Shown one piece after another: positions 26,322 to 35,449 of a DNA stretch of 41,741 nt (positions are counted from its first letter, which is position 1; the number at the start of each line of letters is the position of its first letter). The stretch comes from Gammaproteobacteria bacterium. Its GTDB lineage: Bacteria; Pseudomonadota; Gammaproteobacteria; DSM-16500. The stretch is taken from positions 1 through 41,741 of the forward strand of contig JABDEF010000005.1 of NCBI GenBank assembly GCA_013287235.1. Direction: 5' to 3'. Under the pieces are notes generated by a model. It had not been told where the DNA came from. It saw only the letters and a program-made list of their open reading frames with translations, and searched no databases. The translations under genes and the position numbers were made by a program.

Positions 26322-26532
26322 CGTCTAAGGTAGAAGATTGCATGAGAAGGTTTTGATAAAAAAATGATCATTTTAAAATGTACCCATTATTATATTATTT
26401 GAAACTATCAGGGGTGGGGAAAGATGTCAATGCATATTGCCGAAATAGCCGCCTACACGATTTACCCCCTTTTACAAAGGGTGTGAAAATATTAATATAC
26501 TTGAAAAGTTTTCGCATACTGGAAAATGAACT

Positions 26533-27954
26533 ATGGGCTATACTGAAACATCCACTTTGAAAAAACCCTATATTTTCATCATGCTGTTTGTGATTCTATC
26601 CTATGCTATTTTTTCATATACAAGTTTAAACTGTAGGCCTTTTAGTAAAACACCTGAAAATCTCTATCAATATTTAGCAGAGGCCTTTTTAAACGGACAA
26701 TTCAGTTTTAAAATTTTACCGCCACCCGAATTACTTAAAATAAAAGATCCTTACAATTATCAACAAAATCATTTGATTAAATTTTCAGATGGTCAGTTAT
26801 TACATGATAAATTACATGATGTTTCGTTATATAAAGGAAAATTTTATATTTATTTTGGCCCTTTACCTGTTATGATGATTTATATTCCTTGTAAACTTTT
26901 AACAGGATATTATCCGTCTGACTGTTTTGTGGTTTTTTTATTTTTATCATTAGGCTTTTTTATATGTTACTCACTGATGATTAAAATAAAAAATGATCAT
27001 TTTCCTCTTGTTTCAGAGAGTCAAATGGTTTTAGCAGGCCTGCTATTGGGGTTTGCAAATAATGCCCCATTTTTATTAATTCGCCCAATGGTTTATGAGG
27101 TTGCTATCGCATCCGGATTTTTTATATTAAGTCTAGCAATTATTTTTCTTTATCAAATATTTCATGAAAATTTCTCGACAAAAAATGTATTTTTCTTTAG
27201 TTTTTTTCTCGTATTATCTATCGCAGCCAGACCGAACTTTGCCCTGTTATACATTTTAATAATACCTTTATTATTTATTTATCTTTATCATAAATCGAAA
27301 AAGTTTTTAAAAAATGCATTCGCTTTAATCATTCCTGGACTTATTCTAGGGCCTTTACTATTATATTATAATTATTCACGTTTTGATTCCATTTTTGAAT
27401 TTGGACTACATTATCAATTAGCGCATGTATTGTCTAACCCTGTGTTGATGACATATCATATGAGAGAAATTGCATTTAATATCTTATATAATTTTTATAA
27501 CTATTTTTTAAGTCCCATCGATTTCAAGCATTCTATTCCCTATGTAAGTTTTCCTCATTTGTTTGAGAGAAAAGTTGCGTTTGGGAATGATTATGAAGGG
27601 ACGATTGGGATCCTAAACACCGCACCGTTTTTAATTTTTTTAGTTTTTCTTCCAGGAATTTTATGTTTTTCTTCAAAATTAAAAACACCCAGCAATTATC
27701 AATTACGACACTTTATATTTTTCTTAAGTTTTTTAACAAGTATTATTTTACTTTTTATCCTTTCACTCAATTCAGCGACTGAACGATATACCTCAGATTT
27801 TAGTACTTTTCTTATCATGCTTTCGATATTATGTTTTTGGCTTTCCCCTAAATACTTTAATCAAAAAAGTTTGTATTTTGCAGAATCTTTTTTTACAATA
27901 ACGTGTATTTTCAGCATCTATATTGGATTCATATTGGGGAATTATATTTATTAA
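26533..27954 (+). CDS. Multi-pass membrane protein, probable GT-C-type glycosyltransferase
   Basis: A 473-residue protein with 10 or more hydrophobic helices. Between helix 1 and 2, a polar loop holds HDKLHDVSLYKGKFYIYFGP; the S-L-Y-x-GK-x-Y-x-YFGP-x-P pattern is one I associate with uncharacterised GT-C-like membrane proteins. The rest is Phe/Leu-rich and low in GC, without clear catalytic residues. The ATG at 26533 has GGAA about 8 nt upstream. It may act with the sugar-transfer genes at 19.7-23.5 kb, though it is separated from them by two minus-strand genes. Its 3' end overlaps the convergent ankyrin gene by 26 bp. Confidence 0.65.
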   Translation: MGYTETSTLKKPYIFIMLFVILSYAIFSYTSLNCRPFSKTPENLYQYLAEAFLNGQFSFKILPPPELLKIKDPYNYQQNHLIKFSDGQLLHDKLHDVSLYKGKFYIYFGPLPVMMIYIPCKLLTGYYPSDCFVVFLFLSLGFFICYSLMIKIKNDHFPLVSESQMVLAGLLLGFANNAPFLLIRPMVYEVAIASGFFILSLAIIFLYQIFHENFSTKNVFFFSFFLVLSIAARPNFALLYILIIPLLFIYLYHKSKKFLKNAFALIIPGLILGPLLLYYNYSRFDSIFEFGLHYQLAHVLSNPVLMTYHMREIAFNILYNFYNYFLSPIDFKHSIPYVSFPHLFERKVAFGNDYEGTIGILNTAPFLIFLVFLPGILCFSSKLKTPSNYQLRHFIFFLSFLTSIILLFILSLNSATERYTSDFSTFLIMLSILCFWLSPKYFNQKSLYFAESFFTITCIFSIYIGFILGNYIY

Positions 27955-29308
27955 AAGGCTCAATCGTGCGGATATCATTGGAGCTTCCGAAAAACCTCGG
28001 TGAATATCTCGCATCATTGGTCGCCTCGCGCACCACCCAATACAATATTTTCTTCACTTTTCCTTGTTCAACATCCGTTACGGCATCATTTTCTTCCATA
28101 TAGCTAATGATATTCGTGATATATTTTCGTATATTTACTAAAAATTTCACATTTCTTGAAGTACATTTCATATAAAATAAAAGTATCACGACAGTATCCC
28201 ATTGCTTTTTTTTGATTGCGATACTCATAGGCGTTTCTCCATTTTTTCTTATGTGAAGTGCATTCGCACCGTTTTGCATCAAAAGCTTCACGATTTCTTT
28301 TTGTTTACTTTCGATTGCACCAAAAATCGCCGTCTCTCCATCTCTATCTTTCCCATTCACATTGACGCCAAAATCCAACAGCGTATGGACCAAAGTCTTA
28401 TGACCGTTTTTACTCGCAACATACAAAGGCAATCCTTCTCTGCCTTCTAAATCAGGTTCTGCACCATTTTCTAATAAAATCGTTGCAATATCGTTATATC
28501 CCGAGTAACTCGCGTGTAACAAGGGTAACCGACCATCCCATGTCCCTCGATTGATGGGTGCCTCTTTTTGAATTAATTTTTTTACCAAATCGATATCATG
28601 ATTTTCCGTTGCAAGAAACAAAGGATTTAATCCGACATCACACACAGTCGTTGCATAATTTTTTGTGTGCATGATTTTATTTAAAATACTATTTCCTTTT
28701 TTGATAGTTATTTTTTTATCGATCACATTAATAATCAAAGATATTTTATTTTTTGGATAATAATAATCTTCAAATAATCCTTTCAGAATTTCTTTTCTTA
28801 AGATGTAAAATGATTTCACCTTTTTTGGCAACCCTTCCGGATAATTGGGATTATAAATATAAAAAATGCCTTTTCTTAAAAAAATTCCCATGGTGTGCGA
28901 AGGACCTGATAATGCAATCATTTTATTTTCTTTTACGATACTTTTTAAGATTTGCGCAAGCTGAACAGGTGTAAAAACACCTGCAATAGACAACGCTTTT
29001 TTGAACCCCATCGTTTGATCAATGTCCATTTGACGGATGCTCGGCATATATTTTTCGGGTTGCTGCAGCCATTCAATCATGCTGAGAAATTTTTCAATAT
29101 CATGTTCATGATATCTGAAGGTTTTTTTTGTGCTTTTGATAATATGTTTTATCACCTGATAAAACCACGACTCTTGTCCCTCTGACATTTGATACAACCA
29201 AAGTAGGGTTAACCCATGACAATATCCATGATTTAAAACCATTTTTCTTTTTTTTGTTTTGAGATAAAGATTCAGTTGTTGGATGATAGCCTCTTGATCG
29301 TATGTCAT
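27929..29308 (-). CDS. Ankyrin-repeat protein with a predicted cysteine-peptidase domain
   Basis: A 459-residue protein likely to be a secreted effector. Residues 1-200 resemble a papain-fold peptidase such as the C58/YopT group: Cys30 in NHGYCHGLTLLWL, His138 in GPSHTMGIF and Asn153 in YIYNPNYPEG, in the right order and spacing (an Asp is usual at the third place). Residues about 226-384 are five 33-residue ankyrin repeats (for example GETAIFGAIESKQKEIVKLL). A tail of 75 residues follows. GAGGAG lies 6 nt before the ATG at 29308. There is no signal peptide, as expected for type IV secretion substrates. The ankyrin part is certain; the peptidase part is a motif-based prediction. Confidence 0.85.
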   Translation of the reverse strand: MTYDQEAIIQQLNLYLKTKKRKMVLNHGYCHGLTLLWLYQMSEGQESWFYQVIKHIIKSTKKTFRYHEHDIEKFLSMIEWLQQPEKYMPSIRQMDIDQTMGFKKALSIAGVFTPVQLAQILKSIVKENKMIALSGPSHTMGIFLRKGIFYIYNPNYPEGLPKKVKSFYILRKEILKGLFEDYYYPKNKISLIINVIDKKITIKKGNSILNKIMHTKNYATTVCDVGLNPLFLATENHDIDLVKKLIQKEAPINRGTWDGRLPLLHASYSGYNDIATILLENGAEPDLEGREGLPLYVASKNGHKTLVHTLLDFGVNVNGKDRDGETAIFGAIESKQKEIVKLLMQNGANALHIRKNGETPMSIAIKKKQWDTVVILLFYMKCTSRNVKFLVNIRKYITNIISYMEENDAVTDVEQGKVKKILYWVVREATNDARYSPRFFGSSNDIRTIEPFNKYNSPI

Positions 29309-29436
29309 GCTTGGCTCCTCGTGGTATTTTTTTTGACATAATTCTAATGTAAGAGAAGAAGATTAAGAGTTTATTAAAGAATGCGGGGAAAATAATAAAG
29401 AATTAGAGCTAAAATTGAAGAATTGATAAAAAAACA

Positions 29437-29514
29437 CTCACCCTCGCCCAACCCTCTCACGCTGATAGATTACATTCTTCAATAAATCGAGGGCGGGAGA
29501 GGGTTGGGTGAGAG
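29437..29514. repeat. CTCACCC-type palindrome running into a gene end
   Basis: CTCACCCTCGCCCAACCCTC and its inverse GAGAGGGTTGGGTGAGAG flank a 40-base AT-rich middle. It is related to the C-rich repeat at 3172-3226. The small gene that ends at 29457 has its last 19 or so codons inside it. Confidence 0.82.
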
Positions 29515-29744
29515 AGAAAACATGACATTTCTTTCACTTCCTTCATCATTATTTCAGATTTTTGCCCTATCGCACTTTCCAAACGTGCCATAAATTGCAA
29601 AATACTTTCGTCTAATTCACCCACAACGGCTTTTGATAAAGCCGCGTGGTTTTTGATGATTGTATATTGTTTATGATTAAAAGAAACATCATCGGATAAA
29701 GTCAAAAACCCATTGATCCAAAATTTAAATTCTTCATTGGTCAT
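29457..29744 (-). CDS. Small helical protein, module copy 1 (partner B)
   Basis: A 95-residue unknown protein. AAGGAGGG lies 6 nt before the ATG at 29744, a strong start. The N-terminus MTNEEFKFWINGFLTLSDDV matches MTNQLFCYWLQGFFEISETL of the gene at 30384, so they are paralogues. I recall F-x-x-W-x-x-GF openings in small phage-encoded proteins of unknown role, but cannot verify that here. The last 19 residues (after about residue 76) are encoded by the palindrome at 29437-29514 and are probably not original. It lies 19 bp downstream of its coiled-coil partner. Confidence 0.7.
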   Translation of the reverse strand: MTNEEFKFWINGFLTLSDDVSFNHKQYTIIKNHAALSKAVVGELDESILQFMARLESAIGQKSEIMMKEVKEMSCFLSHPTLSRPRFIEECNLSA

Positions 29745-29763
29745 GCAGAACCCTCCTTGATAA

Positions 29764-30363
29764 TTAACATTTTGCAAAACCAATCGCGTTTTTATGCGCT
29801 TTTTGTTCTTTTTCACTTAAATCACGTAGTTTATTTAAGCCTTCAATGATGGGACTTAATTTATCCGTTGAAAAAGTCACAACTTTGCTCCCGAGATGTG
29901 ATGCCGGACCTTTTTCATCCCATTGTCTATTTGGAAATGCTTTTAAATAATCCATCGCCGCTTTACCTTCAATGTCACGATCCCTACTTGCATATTTGGC
30001 AAACTTCATATGTACTTCATTTTTTAAAAGATCATAGACACCTTCCACATATTCAACACCAAATTTTGATTTGAATCGTTCGAGAATGGTTGTGATTGCA
30101 TTGACGATGGCCTTATCACGTTCGTTACATCTCATGATAAAAGGTGGACTATCTAACCTGATTTCGAATGTAGTTTTTTTTGAATTTTCTATCAATTTTC
30201 TTTCAATGCTATAGAACTCTCTATCCACTTGTTGCATTAGTTTTTTTAAACGGTCTCTTTCTGCTTCTATTTCGACTCTCGCGCGAATGAGATCTTCTTG
30301 CTTTTCTTTGGCTTCTTTTAACTCATCTGGAGATAAGGATTTTAAATCGGGTCTTGGGAACAT
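29764..30363 (-). CDS. Coiled-coil protein, module copy 1 (partner A)
   Basis: A 199-residue unknown protein. Residues about 8-65 form a charged coiled coil (LKEAKEKQEDLIRARVEIEA). A folded domain follows with RCNERDKAIVNAITTILERF, the shared word KSKFGVEYVEGVYDLLKNEV and a C-terminal LNKLRDLSEKEQKAHK. It is clearly homologous along its length to the protein at 30704-31321; both end in a Cys. The upstream word AAAGGAGTAAAT(T)ATC before the ATG is also shared by the two copies, so the duplication included the leader. Confidence 0.75.
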   Translation of the reverse strand: MFPRPDLKSLSPDELKEAKEKQEDLIRARVEIEAERDRLKKLMQQVDREFYSIERKLIENSKKTTFEIRLDSPPFIMRCNERDKAIVNAITTILERFKSKFGVEYVEGVYDLLKNEVHMKFAKYASRDRDIEGKAAMDYLKAFPNRQWDEKGPASHLGSKVVTFSTDKLSPIIEGLNKLRDLSEKEQKAHKNAIGFAKC

Positions 30364-30383
30364 GATAATTTACTCCTTTAAAA

Positions 30384-30704
30384 TTAATAAATACCTTTAT
30401 GGATGTTTCGCGATTCTTCTAAAGTGATATCCATTTCATAACTATTATCAATCACGTGATAAAAAATATAATTTAAGCGTTCTTTCATTTCTGTGAGATA
30501 AAAATTTAAAAGTGGTTCACGATAATCTTCTTTTGCAAAGAAAATCAATAATTCATTTAACCACCCAGTAAATTCTCCTAGAGGTTCGTTAATTTTATTT
30601 AACAAGTCTTGGATATTGATTATTTTTTCTTTGGTAAGACTCAAGGTTTCAGATATTTCAAAAAAACCTTGCAGCCAGTAGCAAAAAAGTTGATTCGTCA
30701 TCAT
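30384..30704 (-). CDS. Small helical protein, module copy 2 (partner B)
   Basis: A 106-residue unknown protein, paralogue of the one at 29457. MTNQLFCYWLQGFFEISETL aligns with the other's start, and the rest is helical (LLNKINEPLGEFTGWLNELL). The ATG at 30704 overlaps the partner's stop as TAATG, a classic termination-reinitiation junction, whereas copy 1 has a 19-bp gap and its own ribosome binding site. This copy is not truncated by a repeat, so it shows what the C-terminus normally looks like (ITLEESRNIHKGIY). Confidence 0.7.
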   Translation of the reverse strand: MMTNQLFCYWLQGFFEISETLSLTKEKIINIQDLLNKINEPLGEFTGWLNELLIFFAKEDYREPLLNFYLTEMKERLNYIFYHVIDNSYEMDITLEESRNIHKGIY

Positions 30705-31321
30705 TAACACATCGCTAAACTAACAGCATCTCTATGCTTTTTTTGTTCTTTTTCATTTAAATCATCGAATTTATTTAAACCTTCTATCATTGGATTTAAT
30801 TTATTAGTAGAGAAAATCAGAACCGTGCTATCGAGATGTGACGCCCAACCTGCCTCACGCCCTTCTCTATGTGGAAATCCTTGTAAATACTTCATCGCCG
30901 CTATACCTTCAATAACACCATTCGCTCTTGCAGCTCTGGAAAATTTCATGTGTACTTCATTTTTTAAAGTATCATATGCACCTGTCACATATTCAACGCC
31001 AAATTTTGATTTGAATTGATTGAGTACCGTTGTAATTTCATTGATGATTTTTTTATCGCCTTCGTTACATTTGATGGTAGAAGGTAGGTTATCTAATTTT
31101 ACTTCAAATATCGTTATTTTTGTAATTGCTCTGCACTTTTCATCAATGTTATACAATGATTCATCCAATTGTTTTATTTCCTTTTCCATTTTTTCTTTTA
31201 AATAATTTTTTTCTGCTTGTACTTCAGCTCTTTGTCGAATGAGATCAGCTTGTTTTGTTTTGAGTTTGTTTAATTCTTCGACGGGTAAGGATCTTAACTT
31301 GTGATTGTGATGGTGTAACAT
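30704..31321 (-). CDS. Coiled-coil protein, module copy 2 (partner A)
   Basis: A 205-residue unknown protein, paralogue of the one at 29764. A His-rich start (MLHHHNHKLRSL) leads into a coiled coil (about 15-70). The domain shared with copy 1 follows: KCNEGDKKIINEITTVLNQF, KSKFGVEYVTGAYDTLKNEV, then HMKFSRAARANGVIEGIAAM and a C-terminal LNEKEQKKHRDAVSLAMC. GGAG lies 8 nt before the ATG at 31321. No enzyme motif is visible. The consistent A-then-B pairing suggests that the two products work together. Confidence 0.75.
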   Translation of the reverse strand: MLHHHNHKLRSLPVEELNKLKTKQADLIRQRAEVQAEKNYLKEKMEKEIKQLDESLYNIDEKCRAITKITIFEVKLDNLPSTIKCNEGDKKIINEITTVLNQFKSKFGVEYVTGAYDTLKNEVHMKFSRAARANGVIEGIAAMKYLQGFPHREGREAGWASHLDSTVLIFSTNKLNPMIEGLNKFDDLNEKEQKKHRDAVSLAMC

Positions 31322-31405
31322 GATATTTACTCCTTTAAAATAATAATAATTTCCGTGCAAGAGTTTGGAATATTTTTTTTAGAAAAGCAAGGGAAAATAA
31401 AGTCG

Positions 31406-31482
31406 TGTCACCCCGCAGGCACGTCGTCCACTATTTTGTAGAGAAAACAATTTTGTCACGACGGGCGCTTGCGGGGTGACAA
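31406..31482. repeat. Palindromic repeat with GTCACCCCGC ends
   Basis: TGTCACCCCGCAGGC and ACGTCGT at the left pair with ACGACGG...GCTTGCGGGGTGACA at the right, around an AT-rich centre. It lies between truB (stop at 31493) and the duplicated module, and may act as a terminator-like structure for truB, but it has no T-run. Confidence 0.8.
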
Positions 31483-31492
31483 ATAGCTTTTT

Positions 31493-32389
31493 TCAAATAG
31501 TTTGAACCAACCGCCGCGGCACCACACGACCTTCTTCCACAATTTCACCCACACCTAAAAAATTGCGATCTTGTGTATACATTCGAACAAAACCATTCAC
31601 TGCATTTAAATTTGAAACTTTAACAGATTGCCCCTGTCGAATATAAAATACGGCTGAAGTTGACAACACAATTTCTGGGAAGGATTGCACGGCTGTCTCG
31701 ACGGGTAAAAGATATTCTTGCAATGATAACGATTTTTTTACCATTTCTTCTAAGGCATCCAGTGTCATCATTTTCGAATTTTCATAAGGAAAAACATGCA
31801 AACGCCGCAACATTGTCACATGCGCACCACAGTTTAATTTTTCTCCAATATCTTCAACAATCGTTCTTACATATGTTCCTTTACTGCAATGAATATCTAT
31901 TTCTAATTCATCCTGATGATAGTGAAGCAAATGTAAATGATGAATGGTCACCTTTCGTGAAGCACGTTCTATATTGATCCCCTGACGTGCAAATTCATAC
32001 AATGGCTTTCCTTGATGTTTAATCGCAGAAAACATTGGCGGCATTTGTTGAGTTTCACCTAAAAAAGATTCCAATATCTTTTTTATTTGTTCTAATGTCA
32101 CAGCGATGACTGGGTTTTCTGAAATGATTTTTCCTTCTGCATCACCCGTCGTGGTTTTAATCCCAAGACGCGCTTTTACTTGATATCGCTTATCCGATTC
32201 CAATAAAAATTGTGAAAATTTCGTCGCTTCCCCAAAACAAATCGGTAACATCCCTGTCGCCAGTGGATCAAGACTCCCTGTATGACCTGCTTTTTTTGCA
32301 GCAAATAAACGCTTCACACGTTGAAGCGCATGATTGGAAGTGAGATGGAGGGGTTTATCTAATAAAAAAATGCCATTGATTTTATTCAA
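31493..32389 (-). CDS. truB: tRNA pseudouridine-55 synthase TruB
   Basis: Makes pseudouridine 55 in the T-loop of tRNAs. The 298-residue protein has GIFLLDKPLHLTSN, the catalytic Asp41 in GHTGSLDPLATGMLP, YQVKARLGIKTTTGDAEG, and CSKGTYVRTIVEDIGEKL in the second conserved block. The C-terminal domain is PUA-like. The start is a TTG at 32389 with AGGAGG 4 nt upstream; no closer ATG fits. It follows rbfA after 54 bp, most of which is a palindromic repeat, and is the last gene of the rimP-nusA-infB-rbfA-truB block. Confidence 0.95.
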   Translation of the reverse strand: MNKINGIFLLDKPLHLTSNHALQRVKRLFAAKKAGHTGSLDPLATGMLPICFGEATKFSQFLLESDKRYQVKARLGIKTTTGDAEGKIISENPVIAVTLEQIKKILESFLGETQQMPPMFSAIKHQGKPLYEFARQGINIERASRKVTIHHLHLLHYHQDELEIDIHCSKGTYVRTIVEDIGEKLNCGAHVTMLRRLHVFPYENSKMMTLDALEEMVKKSLSLQEYLLPVETAVQSFPEIVLSTSAVFYIRQGQSVKVSNLNAVNGFVRMYTQDRNFLGVGEIVEEGRVVPRRLVQTI

Positions 32390-32406
32390 GAAGCCTCCTA
32401 AGGAGC

Positions 32407-32437
32407 GTCATGCCAGCTAAAAGCATGCTGGCATGAC
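32407..32437. repeat. TGCCAGC-family palindrome between rbfA and truB
   Basis: GTCATGCCAGC and GCTGGCATGAC are perfect 11-bp inverted arms around TAAAAGCAT. Same family as 16665-16744 and 18764-18796. The hairpin forms in the middle of the translation-gene transcript. Confidence 0.85.
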
Positions 32438-32443
32438 AGAAAA

Positions 32444-32791
32444 CTATTTTTTATCCAACGCATCATTAATCAACGAAATAATACGACTACCACGAACAGA
32501 AGAATCATCATAAATAAATTTTAACTCAGGGGTAGCACGTAATTTGACGGCACTTGCCAGGGAGGTACGTAAATATTTCGCAGCATTATTTAAAGCTTTG
32601 ATCGTATCTGTCGCTTTTTCTTCCTCTAGCACACTCACATAGACTTTAGCATAAGAAAGATCATGCGCGACCGTCACTTGTGTCACAGTCACCATGCCAA
32701 ATCGAAAATCCTTGACATCTCTTTGTAGAATTTCAGCAAGTGCCACTTGAATGACATCTGCCACTCGCTTGCTGCGATACTGTTTTGCCAT
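32444..32791 (-). CDS. rbfA: Ribosome-binding factor A
   Basis: A 115-residue KH-like protein that binds the immature 30S subunit and helps process 16S rRNA. It has QYRSKRVADVIQVALAEIL at the N-terminus, FGMVTVTQVTVAHDLSYAKVYV and LRTSLASAVKLRATPELKF, with DDSSVRGSRI near the end. It starts 2 bp after the infB stop, so it is translationally coupled. Length is normal. Confidence 0.96.
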   Translation of the reverse strand: MAKQYRSKRVADVIQVALAEILQRDVKDFRFGMVTVTQVTVAHDLSYAKVYVSVLEEEKATDTIKALNNAAKYLRTSLASAVKLRATPELKFIYDDSSVRGSRIISLINDALDKK

Positions 32792-32793
32792 AA

Positions 32794-35427
32794 TTAAAGT
32801 ACCTTTTTGACTTCGATTTTTTCAAATACTTCAATTTGATCGCCAGGTTTAATGTCGTTGTAACTTTTTACCCCGATACCGCATTCTATGCCAGCGCGAA
32901 CTTCTGTCACATCATCTTTGAAACGACGCAATGATTCTAGCGACCCTTCAAAAACCACCACATTATCACGCAATACACGAATCGGATTGTTACGACGTAC
33001 CACACCTTCTAATACCATACATCCCGCGATGGCACCAATCTTCGAAGATCGGAAAACATCTCGAACTTCTGCCAATCCAATGATTTTTTCTTGAATCTCA
33101 GGCGCCAGGAAGCCACTCACTGCACGCTTCACTTCATCAATCACTTCATAAATGATGCTGTGATAATGGATATCAACGCCTTCCGCTTCGATCAGTTTCC
33201 GCGCTTCCGCATTTGCACGTACATTAAATCCTACAATAATAGCATGAGATGCAACGGCCAAATTCACGTCGGTTTCATTAATACCACCCACACCACTTGC
33301 GATAATTTTTACCTTGACGTTTGGTGCAGAAATTTCTGATAAGGCTTGCGAAAGCGCTTCAGCAGACCCTTGCACATCGGCTTTTAAAACAACGTTCAAT
33401 GTACGCTCGGTTTGCTCATCTCCCATACGCTGTAGAATATTTTCAAGTTTTGCGGCATTTTGACGTGCCAATTTGATTTCACGAAACTTTCCTTGACGGA
33501 AAAGTGCCACTTCCCGTGCACGTCTTTCATCATTCACTACGACAAATTCGTCACCTGCATTCGGTGTGCCGGATAATCCTAAGATTTCCACGGGAATAGA
33601 AGGCCCTGCTCTCTCTACTAAGATACCTTTTTCATCATACATTGCACGCACACGGCCATGTTCAAACCCCGCTAAAATTAAATCTCCTTTGTATAAGGTG
33701 CCTTGCTGGACTAAAAGACTAGCAACAGCCCCTCGCCCCTTATCCAAACGTGATTCAATCACAACCCCTTTTGCAGGCGCATCTATGATCGACTTCAGTT
33801 CCAATACTTCTGCTTGTACTAAGATGGAATCTAATAATTGATCGACACCTGTACCTTTTTTTGCAGAAATAGGCATAAAAATGGTTTCGCCACCCCAATC
33901 TTCGGGAATTAAATTATGTTTTGCTAATTCATTTTTGACCCGATCGATATCCGCCTCGGGTTTATCAATTTTATTGATCGCAACCACAATGGGCACATTC
34001 GCCGCTTTCGCGTGGTTAATAGCTTCAACCGTTTGCGGCATCACGCCATCATCCGCTGCAACTACGAGCACCACGATATCCGTTAATTTTGCGCCACGTG
34101 CACGCATCGCCGTAAAAGCCGCATGACCTGGGGTATCTAAAAAGGTAATGACACCTTTTTCCGTCACCACATGATAAGCCCCAATATGCTGTGTAATTCC
34201 GCCTGCTTCATCTGCTGTCACTTTCGTACGACGAATATAATCTAAAAGAGAGGTTTTTCCATGATCCACATGACCCATAATGGTCACAACCGGCGCACGG
34301 GGTAATGCGTCTCCATGTAACTCTGTATCTTTGGTCAATGATTCTTCTATCGCGTATGCACTGACGAGTTTCACCTTGTGACCCATTTCTTCTACGAGAA
34401 GTGCTGCTGTTTCTTGATCAATCACTTGATTGATGGTCACAATCGCGCCCATTTTCATCATAATTTTAATCACTTCCGCGGCCTTGACAGACATTTTCTG
34501 TGCTAAATCAGCCACGGTAATCGATTCTGGAAGCGCAACTTCATGAATAATCGGAACAGTGGGTTTTGTAAAAGCTTGAATTTGTACCTGTTGAATCGCT
34601 TTTTTCGCCGCTTTTGCTCGTCGTGTACGGCGATGTGATTCTCTATCTTCTTCATCACTCCGTAAGGCAATACCCAAATTCCCCCGTTTACCTAAAAGAG
34701 AATCATATTTATGCGCATCTTCACGGTGACCCGCACGACCACTTTTTCTTTTTTTCTTTTGACGATCGCCTTCCCCTTCTTCTCCTTCTGATGGAAAGAC
34801 AGCACTTTTTTCTTTTTTCCCTTTTCCTTTGGGTTTTTCAACCTTTTTCTCTTCCACCAATTGAGAGGGTTGTTCAACAACAACTGTCTCCGCTGAAATT
34901 TCTGATGAAACTTCGACAACTTGTGTTGGCACATCTCCCGAAACCACTTCTACTAGAGGTACCGCTTTCGGTGTCTCTGGTTCCTTCACTTCCGTGATTT
35001 CTGTCATCTCAGGTTGAACAACAGGTGATTGCGCGCTTTCTATAATCTTCGTTTTTTGCGGTGCTTCTTCCTCTATTAACGGACGCTTGATAAAAGTGCG
35101 TTTTTTGCGAACTTGAATATGAACCGTTTTTTTCTCACCCACTTTTATTTCGCTACTTTTCGGTCGACGCAAAATAATTTTTTCAGGTTGTGCTTCAGAT
35201 TTACCACCATGATGCTGCTGCAAGTATCGCAATAACTCTTGTTTCTCTTTTTCTGAAACAATATCATCGGCACTGTTAATTTTGATACTGGCATTTTTAA
35301 ACTGCGTTAATAAACGATCCACCGGGATTTTAATATCCGCAGCAAATTCTACGACTGTCACGCCCGCTTTTTTAGCCTTGACAGAATCTTTTTTATCTTG
35401 CACCGCTGATATTTCATTTTTAACCAT
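32794..35427 (-). CDS. infB: Translation initiation factor IF-2
   Basis: The GTPase that brings fMet-tRNA to the 30S subunit. The 877-residue protein has an N-terminal IF2_N domain ([18 protein letters not shown]), then a charged, low-complexity linker. A second IF2_N-like domain ([20 protein letters not shown]) precedes the G domain with [17 protein letters not shown] and NKID. Domains II to IV follow, with the C-terminal [19 protein letters not shown]. The ATG at 35427 has GGGGAG 5 nt upstream and is preferred to an in-frame ATG 13 codons earlier. It lies 22 bp downstream of nusA. Confidence 0.97.
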   Translation of the reverse strand: MVKNEISAVQDKKDSVKAKKAGVTVVEFAADIKIPVDRLLTQFKNASIKINSADDIVSEKEKQELLRYLQQHHGGKSEAQPEKIILRRPKSSEIKVGEKKTVHIQVRKKRTFIKRPLIEEEAPQKTKIIESAQSPVVQPEMTEITEVKEPETPKAVPLVEVVSGDVPTQVVEVSSEISAETVVVEQPSQLVEEKKVEKPKGKGKKEKSAVFPSEGEEGEGDRQKKKRKSGRAGHREDAHKYDSLLGKRGNLGIALRSDEEDRESHRRTRRAKAAKKAIQQVQIQAFTKPTVPIIHEVALPESITVADLAQKMSVKAAEVIKIMMKMGAIVTINQVIDQETAALLVEEMGHKVKLVSAYAIEESLTKDTELHGDALPRAPVVTIMGHVDHGKTSLLDYIRRTKVTADEAGGITQHIGAYHVVTEKGVITFLDTPGHAAFTAMRARGAKLTDIVVLVVAADDGVMPQTVEAINHAKAANVPIVVAINKIDKPEADIDRVKNELAKHNLIPEDWGGETIFMPISAKKGTGVDQLLDSILVQAEVLELKSIIDAPAKGVVIESRLDKGRGAVASLLVQQGTLYKGDLILAGFEHGRVRAMYDEKGILVERAGPSIPVEILGLSGTPNAGDEFVVVNDERRAREVALFRQGKFREIKLARQNAAKLENILQRMGDEQTERTLNVVLKADVQGSAEALSQALSEISAPNVKVKIIASGVGGINETDVNLAVASHAIIVGFNVRANAEARKLIEAEGVDIHYHSIIYEVIDEVKRAVSGFLAPEIQEKIIGLAEVRDVFRSSKIGAIAGCMVLEGVVRRNNPIRVLRDNVVVFEGSLESLRRFKDDVTEVRAGIECGIGVKSYNDIKPGDQIEVFEKIEVKKVL

Positions 35428-35449
35428 CGAAACTCCCCACCCGTTTTTA

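Noticed and set aside
26378..26560. A 60-codon open frame upstream of the second GT-C-like gene.
   Set aside because: It crosses a repeat fragment, has no ribosome binding site and overlaps the start of the next gene.
29309..29400. PmrA-type regulatory boxes (paired CTTAAT words) upstream of the effector-like genes.
   Set aside because: No paired copies at correct spacing could be found by eye upstream of 29308, 39838 or 41619.
34614..34997. Long open frames opposite infB, nusA, pyk and pgk.
   Set aside because: They lie antisense to well-conserved genes, lack ribosome binding sites and have no recognisable domains.
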